From JBBRTJ01 sp038244535 (GTDB taxonomy: Bacteria; Actinomycetota; Acidimicrobiia; Acidimicrobiales; Ilumatobacteraceae): 64,000 nt of DNA. The notes below the pieces were generated by a model. It did not search any database and was not told where the DNA came from. It saw nothing but the letters and a program-made list of their open reading frames with translations. The translations under genes and the position numbers were made by a program. This document shows, in pieces, positions 6,442 through 15,433 of this stretch. The DNA is taken from NCBI GenBank assembly GCA_038244535.1, contig JBBRTJ010000004.1, positions 11,505 to 75,504 on the forward strand, given 5' to 3'. Position 1 is the stretch's first letter. Every line of letters begins with the position of its first letter.

Positions 6442-7689
6442 TCAGCTGAGCTGGGCGAGCGTCCGGCGCAACAGCTCGAGCGAGGTGATCACGGCGAACT
6501 GGCGCATCTGCTCGCGGTCACCAGGCAGGCGAGCGGTCGACGACCGCACCGAGCCGTCCGGCAGGGCGATGCCGATGTGAAGGGTGCCGACCGGTTGGCC
6601 ATCCTGCTCGGCCGGTCCCGCCACGCCGGTCAGGGCCAGGCCGACGTCGGCCCCCAGCACGCGTCGCGCCCCGGTCGCCATCTGCTCGGCGGCGCGCGTC
6701 GATACCACCGGCCCGGGATCGACGCCGAGGAGGTCGAACTTCACCTCACTCGCATACGACACGATCGAGCCCCGCAGCACCTCGCTGGCCCCGGCCACAC
6801 CGGTCAACCGGGTCGCCACCATCCCGCCCGTCACCGACTCGGCCAACCCGAGCGAAAGGCCCCGGCGGCGCAGCGCGTCCAGCACGACGGACTCCATCGT
6901 CTCGCCGTCGACGCCGAACACGAGATCGCCGACGCGCTCTCGCACCCGGGCATCCCAGCGGTCGATGATCGTCGTTGCCGCGGCGACATCGGCCGCCTTG
7001 GCCGTGAGCCGAACCTTCAGGCCCTCGATGCCGCTGGCCAGGAACGCCAAGGTCGCCTCACCGGTGTCGTCGAGCTCGGCGATGACCCCGGCCAAGCGCT
7101 CGTTGAGGCCGCTCTCGCTCTCGCCCCACGTGCGCAGCACCCGGCTGACGATCGCCGCCGTCTCGCCGGATCGCTCCTGAAGGTCAGGCAGGATCGACCG
7201 TTCGACCATCTCTCGCATCTCGTGCGGCACGCCGGGCACCGCGTAGATGACCTTGGCGCCGACCGGGCAGACGAGGCCGGGCGCCGTCCCCCGTCGCTGC
7301 TCGATGATGGACGCACCCGCGGGGACGTCGGCCTGTCTCAGGTTGTTGTCGGGCATCGTTCGTCCCCGAGAGGAGAACATGAGCCTGATCACGTCGGCGA
7401 TCTCGTCGTGGCGCACGAGCGCAACGCCCATCACCTCGGCGATGGCGTCGCGGGTGATGTCGTCGTGCGTCGGACCCAGACCACCGCACACGATGACGGC
7501 GTCGCTGCGATCGAGGGCCAACCGCAACGCCCCGACGATGCGGCCGAGGTTGTCCCCCACCTTCGTCTGGTAGAGCGAGTCGATGCCGGCCAGCGCGAGC
7601 TGCTCGCCGATCCACGACGAGTTCGTGTCGACGATCTGGCCGAGCAGCAGCTCGGTGCCGACGGCGACGACCTCGCAGCGCAGTGCCAC
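6442..7689 (-). CDS. cinA: CinA: competence/damage-inducible protein, NMN amidohydrolase type
   Basis: 415 residues from a GTG at 7689, one base after the pgsA stop; an ATG at 7716 is in frame but would overlap pgsA by 26 nt. The N-terminal MoaB-like domain (COG1058) is clear: EVVAVGTELLLGQIVDTNSS and CGGLGPTHDDITRD. The C-terminal amidase domain shows LAESVTGGMVATRLTGVAGA, GSIVSYASEVK and ALTGVAGP. Family members hydrolyse ADP-ribose and/or deamidate nicotinamide mononucleotide in pyridine-nucleotide salvage; in some bacteria the gene is co-expressed with recA. Here it is the last gene of a tight rimO-pgsA-cinA operon. Confidence 0.93.
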   Translation of the reverse strand: MALRCEVVAVGTELLLGQIVDTNSSWIGEQLALAGIDSLYQTKVGDNLGRIVGALRLALDRSDAVIVCGGLGPTHDDITRDAIAEVMGVALVRHDEIADVIRLMFSSRGRTMPDNNLRQADVPAGASIIEQRRGTAPGLVCPVGAKVIYAVPGVPHEMREMVERSILPDLQERSGETAAIVSRVLRTWGESESGLNERLAGVIAELDDTGEATLAFLASGIEGLKVRLTAKAADVAAATTIIDRWDARVRERVGDLVFGVDGETMESVVLDALRRRGLSLGLAESVTGGMVATRLTGVAGASEVLRGSIVSYASEVKFDLLGVDPGPVVSTRAAEQMATGARRVLGADVGLALTGVAGPAEQDGQPVGTLHIGIALPDGSVRSSTARLPGDREQMRQFAVITSLELLRRTLAQLS

Positions 7690-7690
7690 C

Positions 7691-8245
7691 TCAGTGCGCC
7701 AACTGCGCCGACGCATGCTGGCGAGCGTCGAGGAGGTACCGCGCTCCGGTCACCATCGTCAGCGCCACGGCTACCCACAACGTGGTGAGCCACAGCCACG
7801 TCACCTCGGCGGTGGGCGGGAACAGGGCGAAGGCGACGGCGAACTGCTGGACCACGGTCTTCAGCTTCGCAGCACGCCGGGCAGGGACAGTCACGCCCTG
7901 GCGGCTGGCCATCGAGCGGTAGATGCTGATCGCCAGCTCGCGGGCCAAGATGATCACCACCGGCACCACCGGGAACACGCCGACGTGCACCAAGGCGAAC
8001 ATGGCGCCCAGCACCAACACCTTGTCGGCCAAGGGATCGAGAAACGCCCCCGAGCGCGTCGTGCCGTAGCGGCGGGCGAGGTAACCGTCGATCCCGTCGG
8101 TGAGGCAGAGCACGGTCCACAGCGCGAACGCCGCCCACGAGCCCTTGCTGCCATCGATCATGGCGAACAGCACCGGCGACACCAGCAGTCGACCCACCGT
8201 GATGACGTTGGCCCAGGTGGCGATGGCGTCGGGGGTGTGGGTCAT
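7691..8245 (-). CDS. pgsA: CDP-diacylglycerol-glycerol-3-phosphate 3-phosphatidyltransferase
   Basis: 184 residues with about four to five transmembrane helices. The CDP-alcohol phosphotransferase signature D-G-x2-A-R-x8-G-x3-D-x3-D is present (DGIDGYLARRYGTTRSGAFL followed by DPLAD), supplying the Mg-binding aspartates. The enzyme makes phosphatidylglycerol phosphate, the precursor of phosphatidylglycerol and cardiolipin, at the inner membrane. Its ATG overlaps the rimO stop as ATGA and its stop precedes cinA by one base, so the three genes are translationally coupled. Other CDP-alcohol transferases share the motif; the rimO-pgsA-cinA order supports PgsA. Confidence 0.9.
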   Translation of the reverse strand: MTHTPDAIATWANVITVGRLLVSPVLFAMIDGSKGSWAAFALWTVLCLTDGIDGYLARRYGTTRSGAFLDPLADKVLVLGAMFALVHVGVFPVVPVVIILARELAISIYRSMASRQGVTVPARRAAKLKTVVQQFAVAFALFPPTAEVTWLWLTTLWVAVALTMVTGARYLLDARQHASAQLAH

Positions 8246-9492
8246 GGCACCACGGCCTCGGCCACGATGTCAGGCCCCATGGCATCGACCACCACGACCC
8301 GGGCGAACGAGCCCACCGCGAGGTGTTCGGGCACCTGCACGACACCGTCGATCTCGGGCGCCTCTCGATGGCTGCGACCGACACCGGGCTCGTCGACCAG
8401 CACCTCGATCTCGCGCCCGATCAGGTCGTCACGGCGAGCCGCGGTGATCCGGTCCTGCAGCTCGCGCAGCTCGGCCAACCGCTCGTCCATCAGCGGCCGC
8501 GGCACGGCACCATCAAGATCGACGGCATACGTGCCGGCCTCGGCCGAGTAGGCGAAGAACCCGCACCAGTCGAGCTGCGCCTCCTCGACGAAGGCCAGGA
8601 GCAGGTCGTGGTCGGCCTCGGTCTCGCCCGGGTAGCCGACGATGAAGTTGGAGCGAAAGGCGGCGTCGGGCTCGCGGTTGCGGATGTCGGTGATCCGGCG
8701 CACGAACCGGTCGCCGTCACCCCATCGGCGCATGCGCCGCAGCAGCGGCTTGCTGACGTGCTGGAGCGAGAGGTCGAAGTAGGCGACGCCGGTGGCACAG
8801 ATCGCATCGATCAGGGCATCGGTCAGATCCGACGGGTACAGGTACAGCAGCCGGGTGCGATCGACCTTCGCCGCGACGGCCTCGATCAGCGCCACGATGC
8901 TTCCGGCCCCCAGCCCGCTCACGTCCTTGCCGTAGCTCGCCAGGTCTTGAGCCACCAGCACGATCTCGCGGGCCTCGAGCTGGTCGACTTCGGCCAGGAT
9001 CGACTCGGGCGTCCGGCTTCGCTGCGGCCCACGGAAGCTGGGGATCGCACAGAAGCCACAGGTGCGGTCGCAGCCCTCGGCCACCTTGACGTAGGCCCAG
9101 GGTGCCGTTGCCTTCGGGCGGGGCAGGTTCAGCAAGTCGAGGCTCGGCACCGCCTGCTTGCGGGTCGACAGGGTGACCGGCACCCCGAACCCGCGCACGG
9201 CATCGACCTCGGGCAGCGCGTCGGCCAGCTCGGATCCGTATCTCTCAGCCATGCAACCGGTCACGATCAGCTTGGCGGTGCGCTTGCGCTGGCCGTCGAG
9301 GGCCAGGATCGTGTCGATCGACTCCTGGCGCGCCTCCTCGATGAAGGCGCAGGTGTTGACCACGACGAGGTCGGCGTCCGCGACCGAACCCGCCTCGACC
9401 ATGCCATCGGCCACGAGGGTGCCGATGAGCTTGTCGGAGTCGACTTGGTTCTTGGGGCAGCCGAGGGTCTCGACGTAGTACCGCTTCGGCAT
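8242..9492 (-). CDS. rimO: Ribosomal protein S12 methylthiotransferase RimO
   Basis: 416 residues. The start is the ATG at 9492 (MPKRYYVETLGCPKNQVDSD), the usual family N-terminus; the frame is open further upstream but without similarity. Order: UPF0004 N-terminal domain with three cluster cysteines (LGCPKN, NTCAF, TGCMAE), radical-SAM core with CDRTCGFCAIPSFRG, and a C-terminal TRAM domain. The two 4Fe-4S clusters support SAM-dependent thiomethylation of Asp88-equivalent of S12. The 'FRGPQRSR' after the Cys triad and the lead sequence distinguish RimO from MiaB. First gene of the rimO-pgsA-cinA operon. Confidence 0.94.
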   Translation of the reverse strand: MPKRYYVETLGCPKNQVDSDKLIGTLVADGMVEAGSVADADLVVVNTCAFIEEARQESIDTILALDGQRKRTAKLIVTGCMAERYGSELADALPEVDAVRGFGVPVTLSTRKQAVPSLDLLNLPRPKATAPWAYVKVAEGCDRTCGFCAIPSFRGPQRSRTPESILAEVDQLEAREIVLVAQDLASYGKDVSGLGAGSIVALIEAVAAKVDRTRLLYLYPSDLTDALIDAICATGVAYFDLSLQHVSKPLLRRMRRWGDGDRFVRRITDIRNREPDAAFRSNFIVGYPGETEADHDLLLAFVEEAQLDWCGFFAYSAEAGTYAVDLDGAVPRPLMDERLAELRELQDRITAARRDDLIGREIEVLVDEPGVGRSHREAPEIDGVVQVPEHLAVGSFARVVVVDAMGPDIVAEAVVP

Positions 9493-9565
9493 CGGAGCGA
9501 GGCTAGTGCCGCAGCCCCTGTCTCCCCCGGCGCCGGTCGTGGGCCGGTGGAGCTCGGGCAACAGC

Positions 9566-9605
9566 TTGTGCGGCGAATGCGGCCCAGGTCCCCCTTCAGC
9601 GCACA
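9566..9605. repeat. Dispersed hairpin repeat, copy A
   Basis: TTGTGCGG at 9566-9573, exactly 26 nt, then CGCACA at 9600-9605. The spacer shares 19 of 26 bases with copy C at 30.1 kb. It lies between rimO and the SMP-30 gene. Confidence 0.7.
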
Positions 9606-9646
9606 CGTTGAGCTCAGACCCCGGGCGAGGGCGTGGCCGGGAGTGC

Positions 9647-10561
9647 TCAGTAGTTCAGGGCGAGACCCGGGTAGGGCCAGCGCATCGAGACCAGCTTCCC
9701 GGTGGAGGCCAGCGTGATGTACGCCGTGCGCAGGTCGGGTCCGCCGAAGCAGATGTTGGTGGTGAGCAGGTCGCCGGTGGGGACGTGCTGGAGGATCTCG
9801 CCGTCCGGCGCGATCACCGTGATGCCGCCGTTGACGATCGTGGCCACGCACACGTTGCCGTCACCGTCGACGGCGAGGCTGTCGAGGAGCTGGTAGCCGG
9901 GGAGGCCGCACAGGCAGTTGGTCGGGTCGAGCGGGCTGCCTTCGGCGATCACACCGGGACTCACGATCGTGCGCTGGTAGACGCGACCCTCGGATGTCTG
10001 GGCCCAGTACAGCTTGGTGCCGTCGGGAGAGAGCCCGATCCCGTTGGCCTGGTTGACCGGGAAGACGACCTCGGTGATGGACGAGCCGTCGGGCTGCGCG
10101 TAGTAGATGCCGGTGACGTCATGGGAGCGCCCGCGTCCGATGCCGAGATCGGTGAACCACATGCCCCCGGCGGCGTCGAACACGATGTCGTTGGGCGCGC
10201 ACAACGGATGGCCGTCGCACTCGGTGTAGAGGTCCGTCACCGCGCCAGTGGCCGGGTCGACGCGCTGGATGCGGCCGCCGATGTAGCGATCGGGATCGAA
10301 GGGGCCGGGCAGCACCAGGCCCATCATCTCGACCTTGGTGAAGCACCCCCCGTTGTTGCAGAGGTAGATCGCGCCATCGGGGCCGACGGCCGCGCCGTTG
10401 GGTCCGCCTGCGATCTCGGCGATCGTCTCCTTGCGGCCGTCCGGATGGACCCTGGTGAGGCGGGGGCCGAACATCTCGACGAGCACCACGGTGCCGTCGG
10501 GCATGGCGATCGGCCCTTCCGGGAAGTCGAGTCCGGTGGCTACCTCGGTCAGCTCGGCCAT
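9647..10561 (-). CDS. SMP-30/gluconolactonase/LRE-family protein
   Basis: 304 residues from the ATG at 10561, which has GGAGG a few bases upstream; a GTG at 10573 lies within that site and is rejected. The six-bladed propeller hallmarks are present: FPEGPIAMPDG (metal-binding Glu of the first blade), GGPNGAAVGPDGAIY, CAPNDIVFDAAGGMWFTDLG, NGIGLSPDGTKLYWA and LLDSLAVDGDGNVCVAT. Family members are Ca/Zn-dependent lactonases (gluconolactonase, regucalcin) or related esterases. Substrate not predictable. No signal peptide. Stands alone between rimO and ftsK. Confidence 0.85.
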   Translation of the reverse strand: MAELTEVATGLDFPEGPIAMPDGTVVLVEMFGPRLTRVHPDGRKETIAEIAGGPNGAAVGPDGAIYLCNNGGCFTKVEMMGLVLPGPFDPDRYIGGRIQRVDPATGAVTDLYTECDGHPLCAPNDIVFDAAGGMWFTDLGIGRGRSHDVTGIYYAQPDGSSITEVVFPVNQANGIGLSPDGTKLYWAQTSEGRVYQRTIVSPGVIAEGSPLDPTNCLCGLPGYQLLDSLAVDGDGNVCVATIVNGGITVIAPDGEILQHVPTGDLLTTNICFGGPDLRTAYITLASTGKLVSMRWPYPGLALNY

Positions 10562-10607
10562 GGGGCCCTCCACGTCGCGTCGTTGGGACGGGCGGACCGT
10601 AGTCCGC

Positions 10608-13004
10608 TCAGTGGTTCCCGGCCGGGTGCAGCCCCTCGAGCTCCTCCACCGTCATCATCACCGAGCGTGCCTTGGACCCCTCGCTCGGGCCGACCACACC
10701 CCGCTGCTCGAGCAGGTCCATGATGCGCCCGGCGCGGGCGAAGCCGATGCGGAGCTTGCGCTGCAGCATGGAGGTCGAGCCGAGCTGTGAGCGCACCACG
10801 AGGTCCATGGCCTGGCGCACGAGGGCCTCGTCGTCCTGATCGTCGCCGCCGATCGGAGCATCGGTGATGTCCCCCGTGTCGGCCGCCGACCCGGTGGCCG
10901 CGTCACCGCCTGCTGTCTCGACCCCGCTCACGTAGGTGACCTCGGGGGCCTGGCGGCGCCAGTGCCCGGTGACCTTGCGCACCTCTTCCTCGCTGACCCA
11001 TGCGCCCTGGATGCGCTGCGCCACCGACGAGGCCGGCCCCAGCAGCAGCAGGTCGCCCTTGCCCACGAGCCGCTCGGCACCCTGCTGGTCGAGGATGACG
11101 CGGCTGTCGGCCAGGCTCGACACCGCGAACGCCATGCGGGCCGGGATGTTGGCCTTGATGACGCCGGTGATCACGTTGACCGACGGTCGCTGCGTAGCGA
11201 TCACGAGGTGGATGCCAACGGCTCGAGCCATCTGGGCGATCCGGCAGATCGAGTCCTCGACGTCACGGGCAGCCACCATCATCAAGTCGTTGAGCTCGTC
11301 GACGACGATCACGATGAGCGGCAGGCGCTCGTAGGTGCGGTCGGTCCCGGGCTCGCCCCGCAGCTCACCCCGATCGAACGCGCTGTTGTACCCGCCGACG
11401 TCGCGTACGCCGACCTCATGCAGCAGGTCGTAGCGGCGCTCCATCTCCTTGACCGCCCACTGGAGCGCGTTGGCTGCCTTCTTCGGGCTCGTGACGACCT
11501 GGGTGAGCAGGTGGGGCAGCTTGTTGTACTGGCCCATCTCGACCCGCTTCGGATCGATGAGGATGAGGCGCACCTGCTCGGGCGTCGTGCGCATCAAGAG
11601 CGAGGTGATGATGCAGTTCAACCCGCTCGACTTGCCCGCCCCGGTGGCACCCGCGATCAGTAGGTGAGGCGTGGTGGCCAGGTTGATGAACACGGCCCGG
11701 CCGGCGATGTCCTTGCCGATGGCGACCTCGAGGGGCTGACGGGCTGCCTTGGCCTCGGGCGCGGCCATGAGGTCGCCGAGGGCCACGAGGTGGCGGGCGT
11801 TGTTCGGCACCTCGACGCCAATCGCCGACCGGCCGGGGATGGGCGCCAGGATGCGCACGTCGGTGGCGGCCAGCGCGTAGGCGATGTCCTTGTTGAGCGC
11901 GGTGACCCGAGCCACCTTGACGCCGGGAGCCAGCTCGAGCTCGTAGCGAGTCACGGTAGGGCCGACGGTCATGCCGACGAGGCGCGTCTCGACGCCGTGG
12001 GACGCCAGCGCCGCTTCGAGGATCCGGCCCCGCGACTCGATGGCCTTGTGGTCGACCTCCTGCTCCGGGGTGACCGACAACAGGTTGGCCGGTGGGAGCT
12101 TCCACTTCCCCGGCTGGACGCCCGGGCCGAGGTCGATCTCGAGCTGCTCGAGCTTCGCGGCCCGGCCCTTGCCCGCCGAGTCACCCTTGAGCAGCTTGGC
12201 GCCCTTCGCCGTCGACGATCCGGCCGCCAGGTCCTCGGCGGCGACGTCGTAGACGTGCATGACCGGATGCCCAGCCAGCGCGGCCGGGGCCGCCGGGGTG
12301 GTGGCGTCGCCTCCGGCAACCTGCCGCTCGCTGTCGAGCTGCGTGAACGCCGCCGCCGCTCGACGGGCCGCCGACAGCGGCGGCCCGACGCGTCGAGCCG
12401 TTCCCCCGGCGATGCCCCTGATCGACCAACCAGTGACCACGATGAGCGCGCCGATGCCGACGGCGACCAGCACGACGGCGGCGCCCGGTGTCGAGATCAC
12501 CGATGCCAGAGGACCGGCGACGAGGGCACCGATCCAGCCCCCTGCGGCCCGCACGTCATCGACGGCGCCGGGCAGGTCGGTGGGACCATTGGCCAGGTGG
12601 GCGAGGCCGAGCACGACGGCGGCGATGATCGATGAGCCCGCGGCCAGGCGGGGCCTCAGCGCACTGCGATGACCCCAGGTGACGAGCGCTCCGATCACGA
12701 CGAGCACGATGGGCAGCACGAAGCGGCCGATGCCGACGAGCGCCCCGGTCGCGATGTCGAGGGCCACGAGAACGGCGCCGCCGACACCGACCACGGCCAG
12801 GCCGACCAGGACGCCCAACACGATGAGGCCGAGGCCGATCAGCTCCCGCCGGTGCAACGCGAGCAGCGACGGCGACGCCGGGCCGGACGGGCGGGGGGGA
12901 CGGGCCGACGAGCGGCCGGTTGACGACGAGCCACCCCGTTTGGCTCGCGCCGCCGACGACGCGGCCGGCGGCCGGGAGCGGCTGGCTGACTTGGCTGCGG
13001 GCAT
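10608..13004 (-). CDS. ftsK: DNA translocase FtsK/SpoIIIE
   Basis: 798 residues from the ATG at 13004, with AGGTGG just upstream. A Ser/Ala/Arg-rich start is followed by four transmembrane helices (about residues 45-190), a linker, then the RecA-like motor with Walker A GATGAGKSSG (near residue 455) and Walker B LIVIVVDELNDLMM. The C-terminal gamma winged helix (LVVRSQLGSTSMLQRKLRIG then FARAGRIMDLLEQ) reads KOPS-like sequences. It pumps chromosome dimers and termini through the division septum and activates XerCD recombination at dif; a XerC gene lies at 53.3 kb. The upstream lipoprotein and rnj are in the same direction, but 119 bp separate them. Confidence 0.95.
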   Translation of the reverse strand: MPAAKSASRSRPPAASSAARAKRGGSSSTGRSSARPPRPSGPASPSLLALHRRELIGLGLIVLGVLVGLAVVGVGGAVLVALDIATGALVGIGRFVLPIVLVVIGALVTWGHRSALRPRLAAGSSIIAAVVLGLAHLANGPTDLPGAVDDVRAAGGWIGALVAGPLASVISTPGAAVVLVAVGIGALIVVTGWSIRGIAGGTARRVGPPLSAARRAAAAFTQLDSERQVAGGDATTPAAPAALAGHPVMHVYDVAAEDLAAGSSTAKGAKLLKGDSAGKGRAAKLEQLEIDLGPGVQPGKWKLPPANLLSVTPEQEVDHKAIESRGRILEAALASHGVETRLVGMTVGPTVTRYELELAPGVKVARVTALNKDIAYALAATDVRILAPIPGRSAIGVEVPNNARHLVALGDLMAAPEAKAARQPLEVAIGKDIAGRAVFINLATTPHLLIAGATGAGKSSGLNCIITSLLMRTTPEQVRLILIDPKRVEMGQYNKLPHLLTQVVTSPKKAANALQWAVKEMERRYDLLHEVGVRDVGGYNSAFDRGELRGEPGTDRTYERLPLIVIVVDELNDLMMVAARDVEDSICRIAQMARAVGIHLVIATQRPSVNVITGVIKANIPARMAFAVSSLADSRVILDQQGAERLVGKGDLLLLGPASSVAQRIQGAWVSEEEVRKVTGHWRRQAPEVTYVSGVETAGGDAATGSAADTGDITDAPIGGDDQDDEALVRQAMDLVVRSQLGSTSMLQRKLRIGFARAGRIMDLLEQRGVVGPSEGSKARSVMMTVEELEGLHPAGNH

Positions 13005-13123
13005 GGCACCACCTGGGATCGGGTTCCTCCGCCCGCTCGCTCCTGCCGAGACTACCGAGTGACCTCGGGGCTCGCGGTGATGTCTGCCCCTCACCGCTCA
13101 CCGGGCCCCGGTGGCACCGCCCA

Positions 13124-13693
13124 TCAGGGGACGGTCGTGGTCGGCTCACCCTCGGGTGCCACCGACAGCAGGGAGCCCGTCGGGCCGTACAGCACGTTCA
13201 GCACGCCCCCCCTGGACGAGCGCGACTTGAGCCCCCACACCGTCGCGAGATCAGGTGTCCGAACGATCGAGGTCTGGGTGACCTCGCTGCCGGGGAACTT
13301 CTGCTGCGTGTCGAGCACGAGCTTGCGGCCGATGTCGAGCGAGACCCCGCCGAGGGTGAACGGCGTGCCGCCCACTTGCTGCTTGGCGCCTGGGTCGCCG
13401 AGGCCGTTCGCAGTGAAGAAGTAGGCGACCTCCTCGGTGTCGCTCACGGCCACGAACAGGTTGACCCCCTGGGGAGTCGTGTTGATCTCGGTGTAGCGCT
13501 GGGATCCCCCCAACGACGCTTCAACGGCCGCCACGGCCGCCGGGATCAAGTCGACCTGGAGCTTCGTCGTCGTCAGCACCCGCGGGCTACCACCGCCTCC
13601 GCAAGCGGCGAGCCCGAAGGCCATCGCCAGCACCACCAAGACGCCGACGACTGCCCAGCGGGGCCGATCGCCGGGCGACGACCAGACGTGCAC
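13124..13693 (-). CDS. Predicted lipoprotein, unrecognised
   Basis: 189 residues, GTG start at 13693, 6 bp after the rnj stop and so probably co-transcribed with it. Residues 14-31 form a signal helix (AVVGVLVVLAMAFGLAA) ending in the lipobox GLAAC, with Cys about 31, followed by Gly/Ser residues. The mature part (about 155 aa) contains VDLIPAAVAAVEASLGGSQR and strands such as VNLFVAVSDTEEVAYFF. I do not recognise a domain with confidence. The neighbouring RNase J and FtsK genes give no functional clue. Likely anchored to the outer face of the cytoplasmic membrane. Confidence 0.7.
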   Translation of the reverse strand: MHVWSSPGDRPRWAVVGVLVVLAMAFGLAACGGGGSPRVLTTTKLQVDLIPAAVAAVEASLGGSQRYTEINTTPQGVNLFVAVSDTEEVAYFFTANGLGDPGAKQQVGGTPFTLGGVSLDIGRKLVLDTQQKFPGSEVTQTSIVRTPDLATVWGLKSRSSRGGVLNVLYGPTGSLLSVAPEGEPTTTVP

Positions 13694-13699
13694 GCCGCC

Positions 13700-15361
13700 C
13701 TAGGCCTCCATCACCACGGGGACGATCATCGGCTTGCGCTTGGTGCGGTCGCTCACGAACTTGCCCGCGGCCCGGCGCACGGCCTTCTCGAGGCCCTCGA
13801 TGTCACGCGTGCCCGACGCGAAGGCCCGCTGGACGGCGACCGCAACTGCCTCGCATGCCTCGTCGATCAGATCCTCGGCCTCGGGTGCGTACACCCAGCC
13901 CCGAGTGATCACCTCGGGTCCGGTGATCACCTCGCCGCTCTCGGTGTCGACGGCGACGATGACCACCACGACGCCCTCCTCGGCCAGCACCCGGCGATCG
14001 CGCAGCACCCCTTGGCCGACGTCGCCGACGATGCCATCGACGTACAGGTAACCGGCCGGCACTCGGCCCGCCATCGCCGCCCCGGCGTCGCCGAGCTCGA
14101 CGACGTCGCCGTCCTCACAGACGAGCACGTTGGAGCGAGGCACGCCCATGATCTCGGCGAGGTGGGCGTGGGCCTGCAGGTGACGCAGCTCACCGTGGAT
14201 CGGGATGAACCACTCGGGCTGGGTGATGGCCAGGAGGAGCTTGAGCTCGTCGGCCTGGGCGTGACCGGTGGCGTGGACGTCGGCGATGCCGCTGTGGACC
14301 ACCTCGACGCCGGCCCGCACGAGCCCGTCGATGACCCGGTTGACGTTGGACTCGTTGCCCGGGATGGCGTGGCTGGACAGGATCACGGTGTCGTGGTCCC
14401 CCAGCTTCAGGCGGCGGTTCTCGCCCTGGGCCAAGAGCGACAGCGCCGACATCGGCTCGCCCTGCGAACCCGTCGAGATCACGCACACCTGGCCCGGCTC
14501 GAACCGATCGATCTCCTCGACGTCGATCAGCGAGACCTCGGGGATCTTGAGCAGTCCGAGCTCACGGGCGAGGCGCACGTTCTTCTTCATCGACAGCCCC
14601 AGCGTGGCCACCACCCGGCCGCTGGCGATGGCCGCATCGGCGATCTGCTGGATGCGGTGGATGTGGCTGGCGAAGCTGGCGGTGATGACCCGACGACCGG
14701 CCAGGCCGGCGAACAGCTGGCGCAGCACGGCGCCGACGTCGCGCTCACTCGGTGCGTAACCCTTCTCCTCGGCATTGGTCGAATCGGCCATCAAGAGGCG
14801 GATGCCGGGACCGTCGGCGAGGGCCCCGATGTGGGCCAGGTCGGTGCGACGGTCGTCGACCGGGGTCAGGTCGATCTTGAAGTCACCCGAGTGGAGGACG
14901 ATCCCCTGGGGCGTGTGGACGGCGGTGGCATAGGCGCACGGCACCGAGTGCGTGACGGGGATGAACTCAACGTCGAACGGGCCGATGCGGCGACGCTCGC
15001 CGTCGGCCACGGTGATCAGCTCGGTCCGGCCGAGCAGGCCCGCCTCCTCGATGCGGTTGCGGGCCAGGCCGAGCGTCAGCGCCGATCCGAACAGCGGGAA
15101 CGACAGCTCACGCAGCAGGTAGGACAGCGCGCCGACATGATCCTCGTGGCCATGGGTCAGGACGGCGCCGACGATGCGGCTGGCGTTCTCACGCAGGTAG
15201 GTGAAATCGGGCAGCACGAGATCGATGCCGTGCATGTCGGCCTCGGGGAACATGAGGCCGCAGTCGATGAGCAAGATCTTGCCCTCGACCTCGATGCACA
15301 TGCAGTTGCGCCCGATCTCGCCGAGCCCCCCGAGGAAGACGATGCGGACGGGATCAGCCAT
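13700..15361 (-). CDS. rnj: Ribonuclease J
   Basis: 553 residues, the usual length. A metallo-beta-lactamase core with the zinc motif HGHEDHVGAL near residue 70, further ligands in HSGDFK and ADSTNAEEKGY, and the beta-CASP domain with TASFASHIHR, STGSQGEPMSAL and VHATGHAQADEL (motif C His). The C-terminal domain ends KRKPMIVPVVMEA. RNase J is a 5'-3' exonuclease and endonuclease in mRNA decay and rRNA maturation. In Actinomycetota it commonly follows dapA, as here (72 bp gap). Runs with the lipoprotein gene downstream. Confidence 0.95.
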   Translation of the reverse strand: MADPVRIVFLGGLGEIGRNCMCIEVEGKILLIDCGLMFPEADMHGIDLVLPDFTYLRENASRIVGAVLTHGHEDHVGALSYLLRELSFPLFGSALTLGLARNRIEEAGLLGRTELITVADGERRRIGPFDVEFIPVTHSVPCAYATAVHTPQGIVLHSGDFKIDLTPVDDRRTDLAHIGALADGPGIRLLMADSTNAEEKGYAPSERDVGAVLRQLFAGLAGRRVITASFASHIHRIQQIADAAIASGRVVATLGLSMKKNVRLARELGLLKIPEVSLIDVEEIDRFEPGQVCVISTGSQGEPMSALSLLAQGENRRLKLGDHDTVILSSHAIPGNESNVNRVIDGLVRAGVEVVHSGIADVHATGHAQADELKLLLAITQPEWFIPIHGELRHLQAHAHLAEIMGVPRSNVLVCEDGDVVELGDAGAAMAGRVPAGYLYVDGIVGDVGQGVLRDRRVLAEEGVVVVIVAVDTESGEVITGPEVITRGWVYAPEAEDLIDEACEAVAVAVQRAFASGTRDIEGLEKAVRRAAGKFVSDRTKRKPMIVPVVMEA

Positions 15362-15433
15362 GGCAGGACCGTACTTCGGCGCCGTGCCCGCCGTGACGGC
15401 GTGCGGGTGGGAGGACCGGGGCTCCGCGGACCG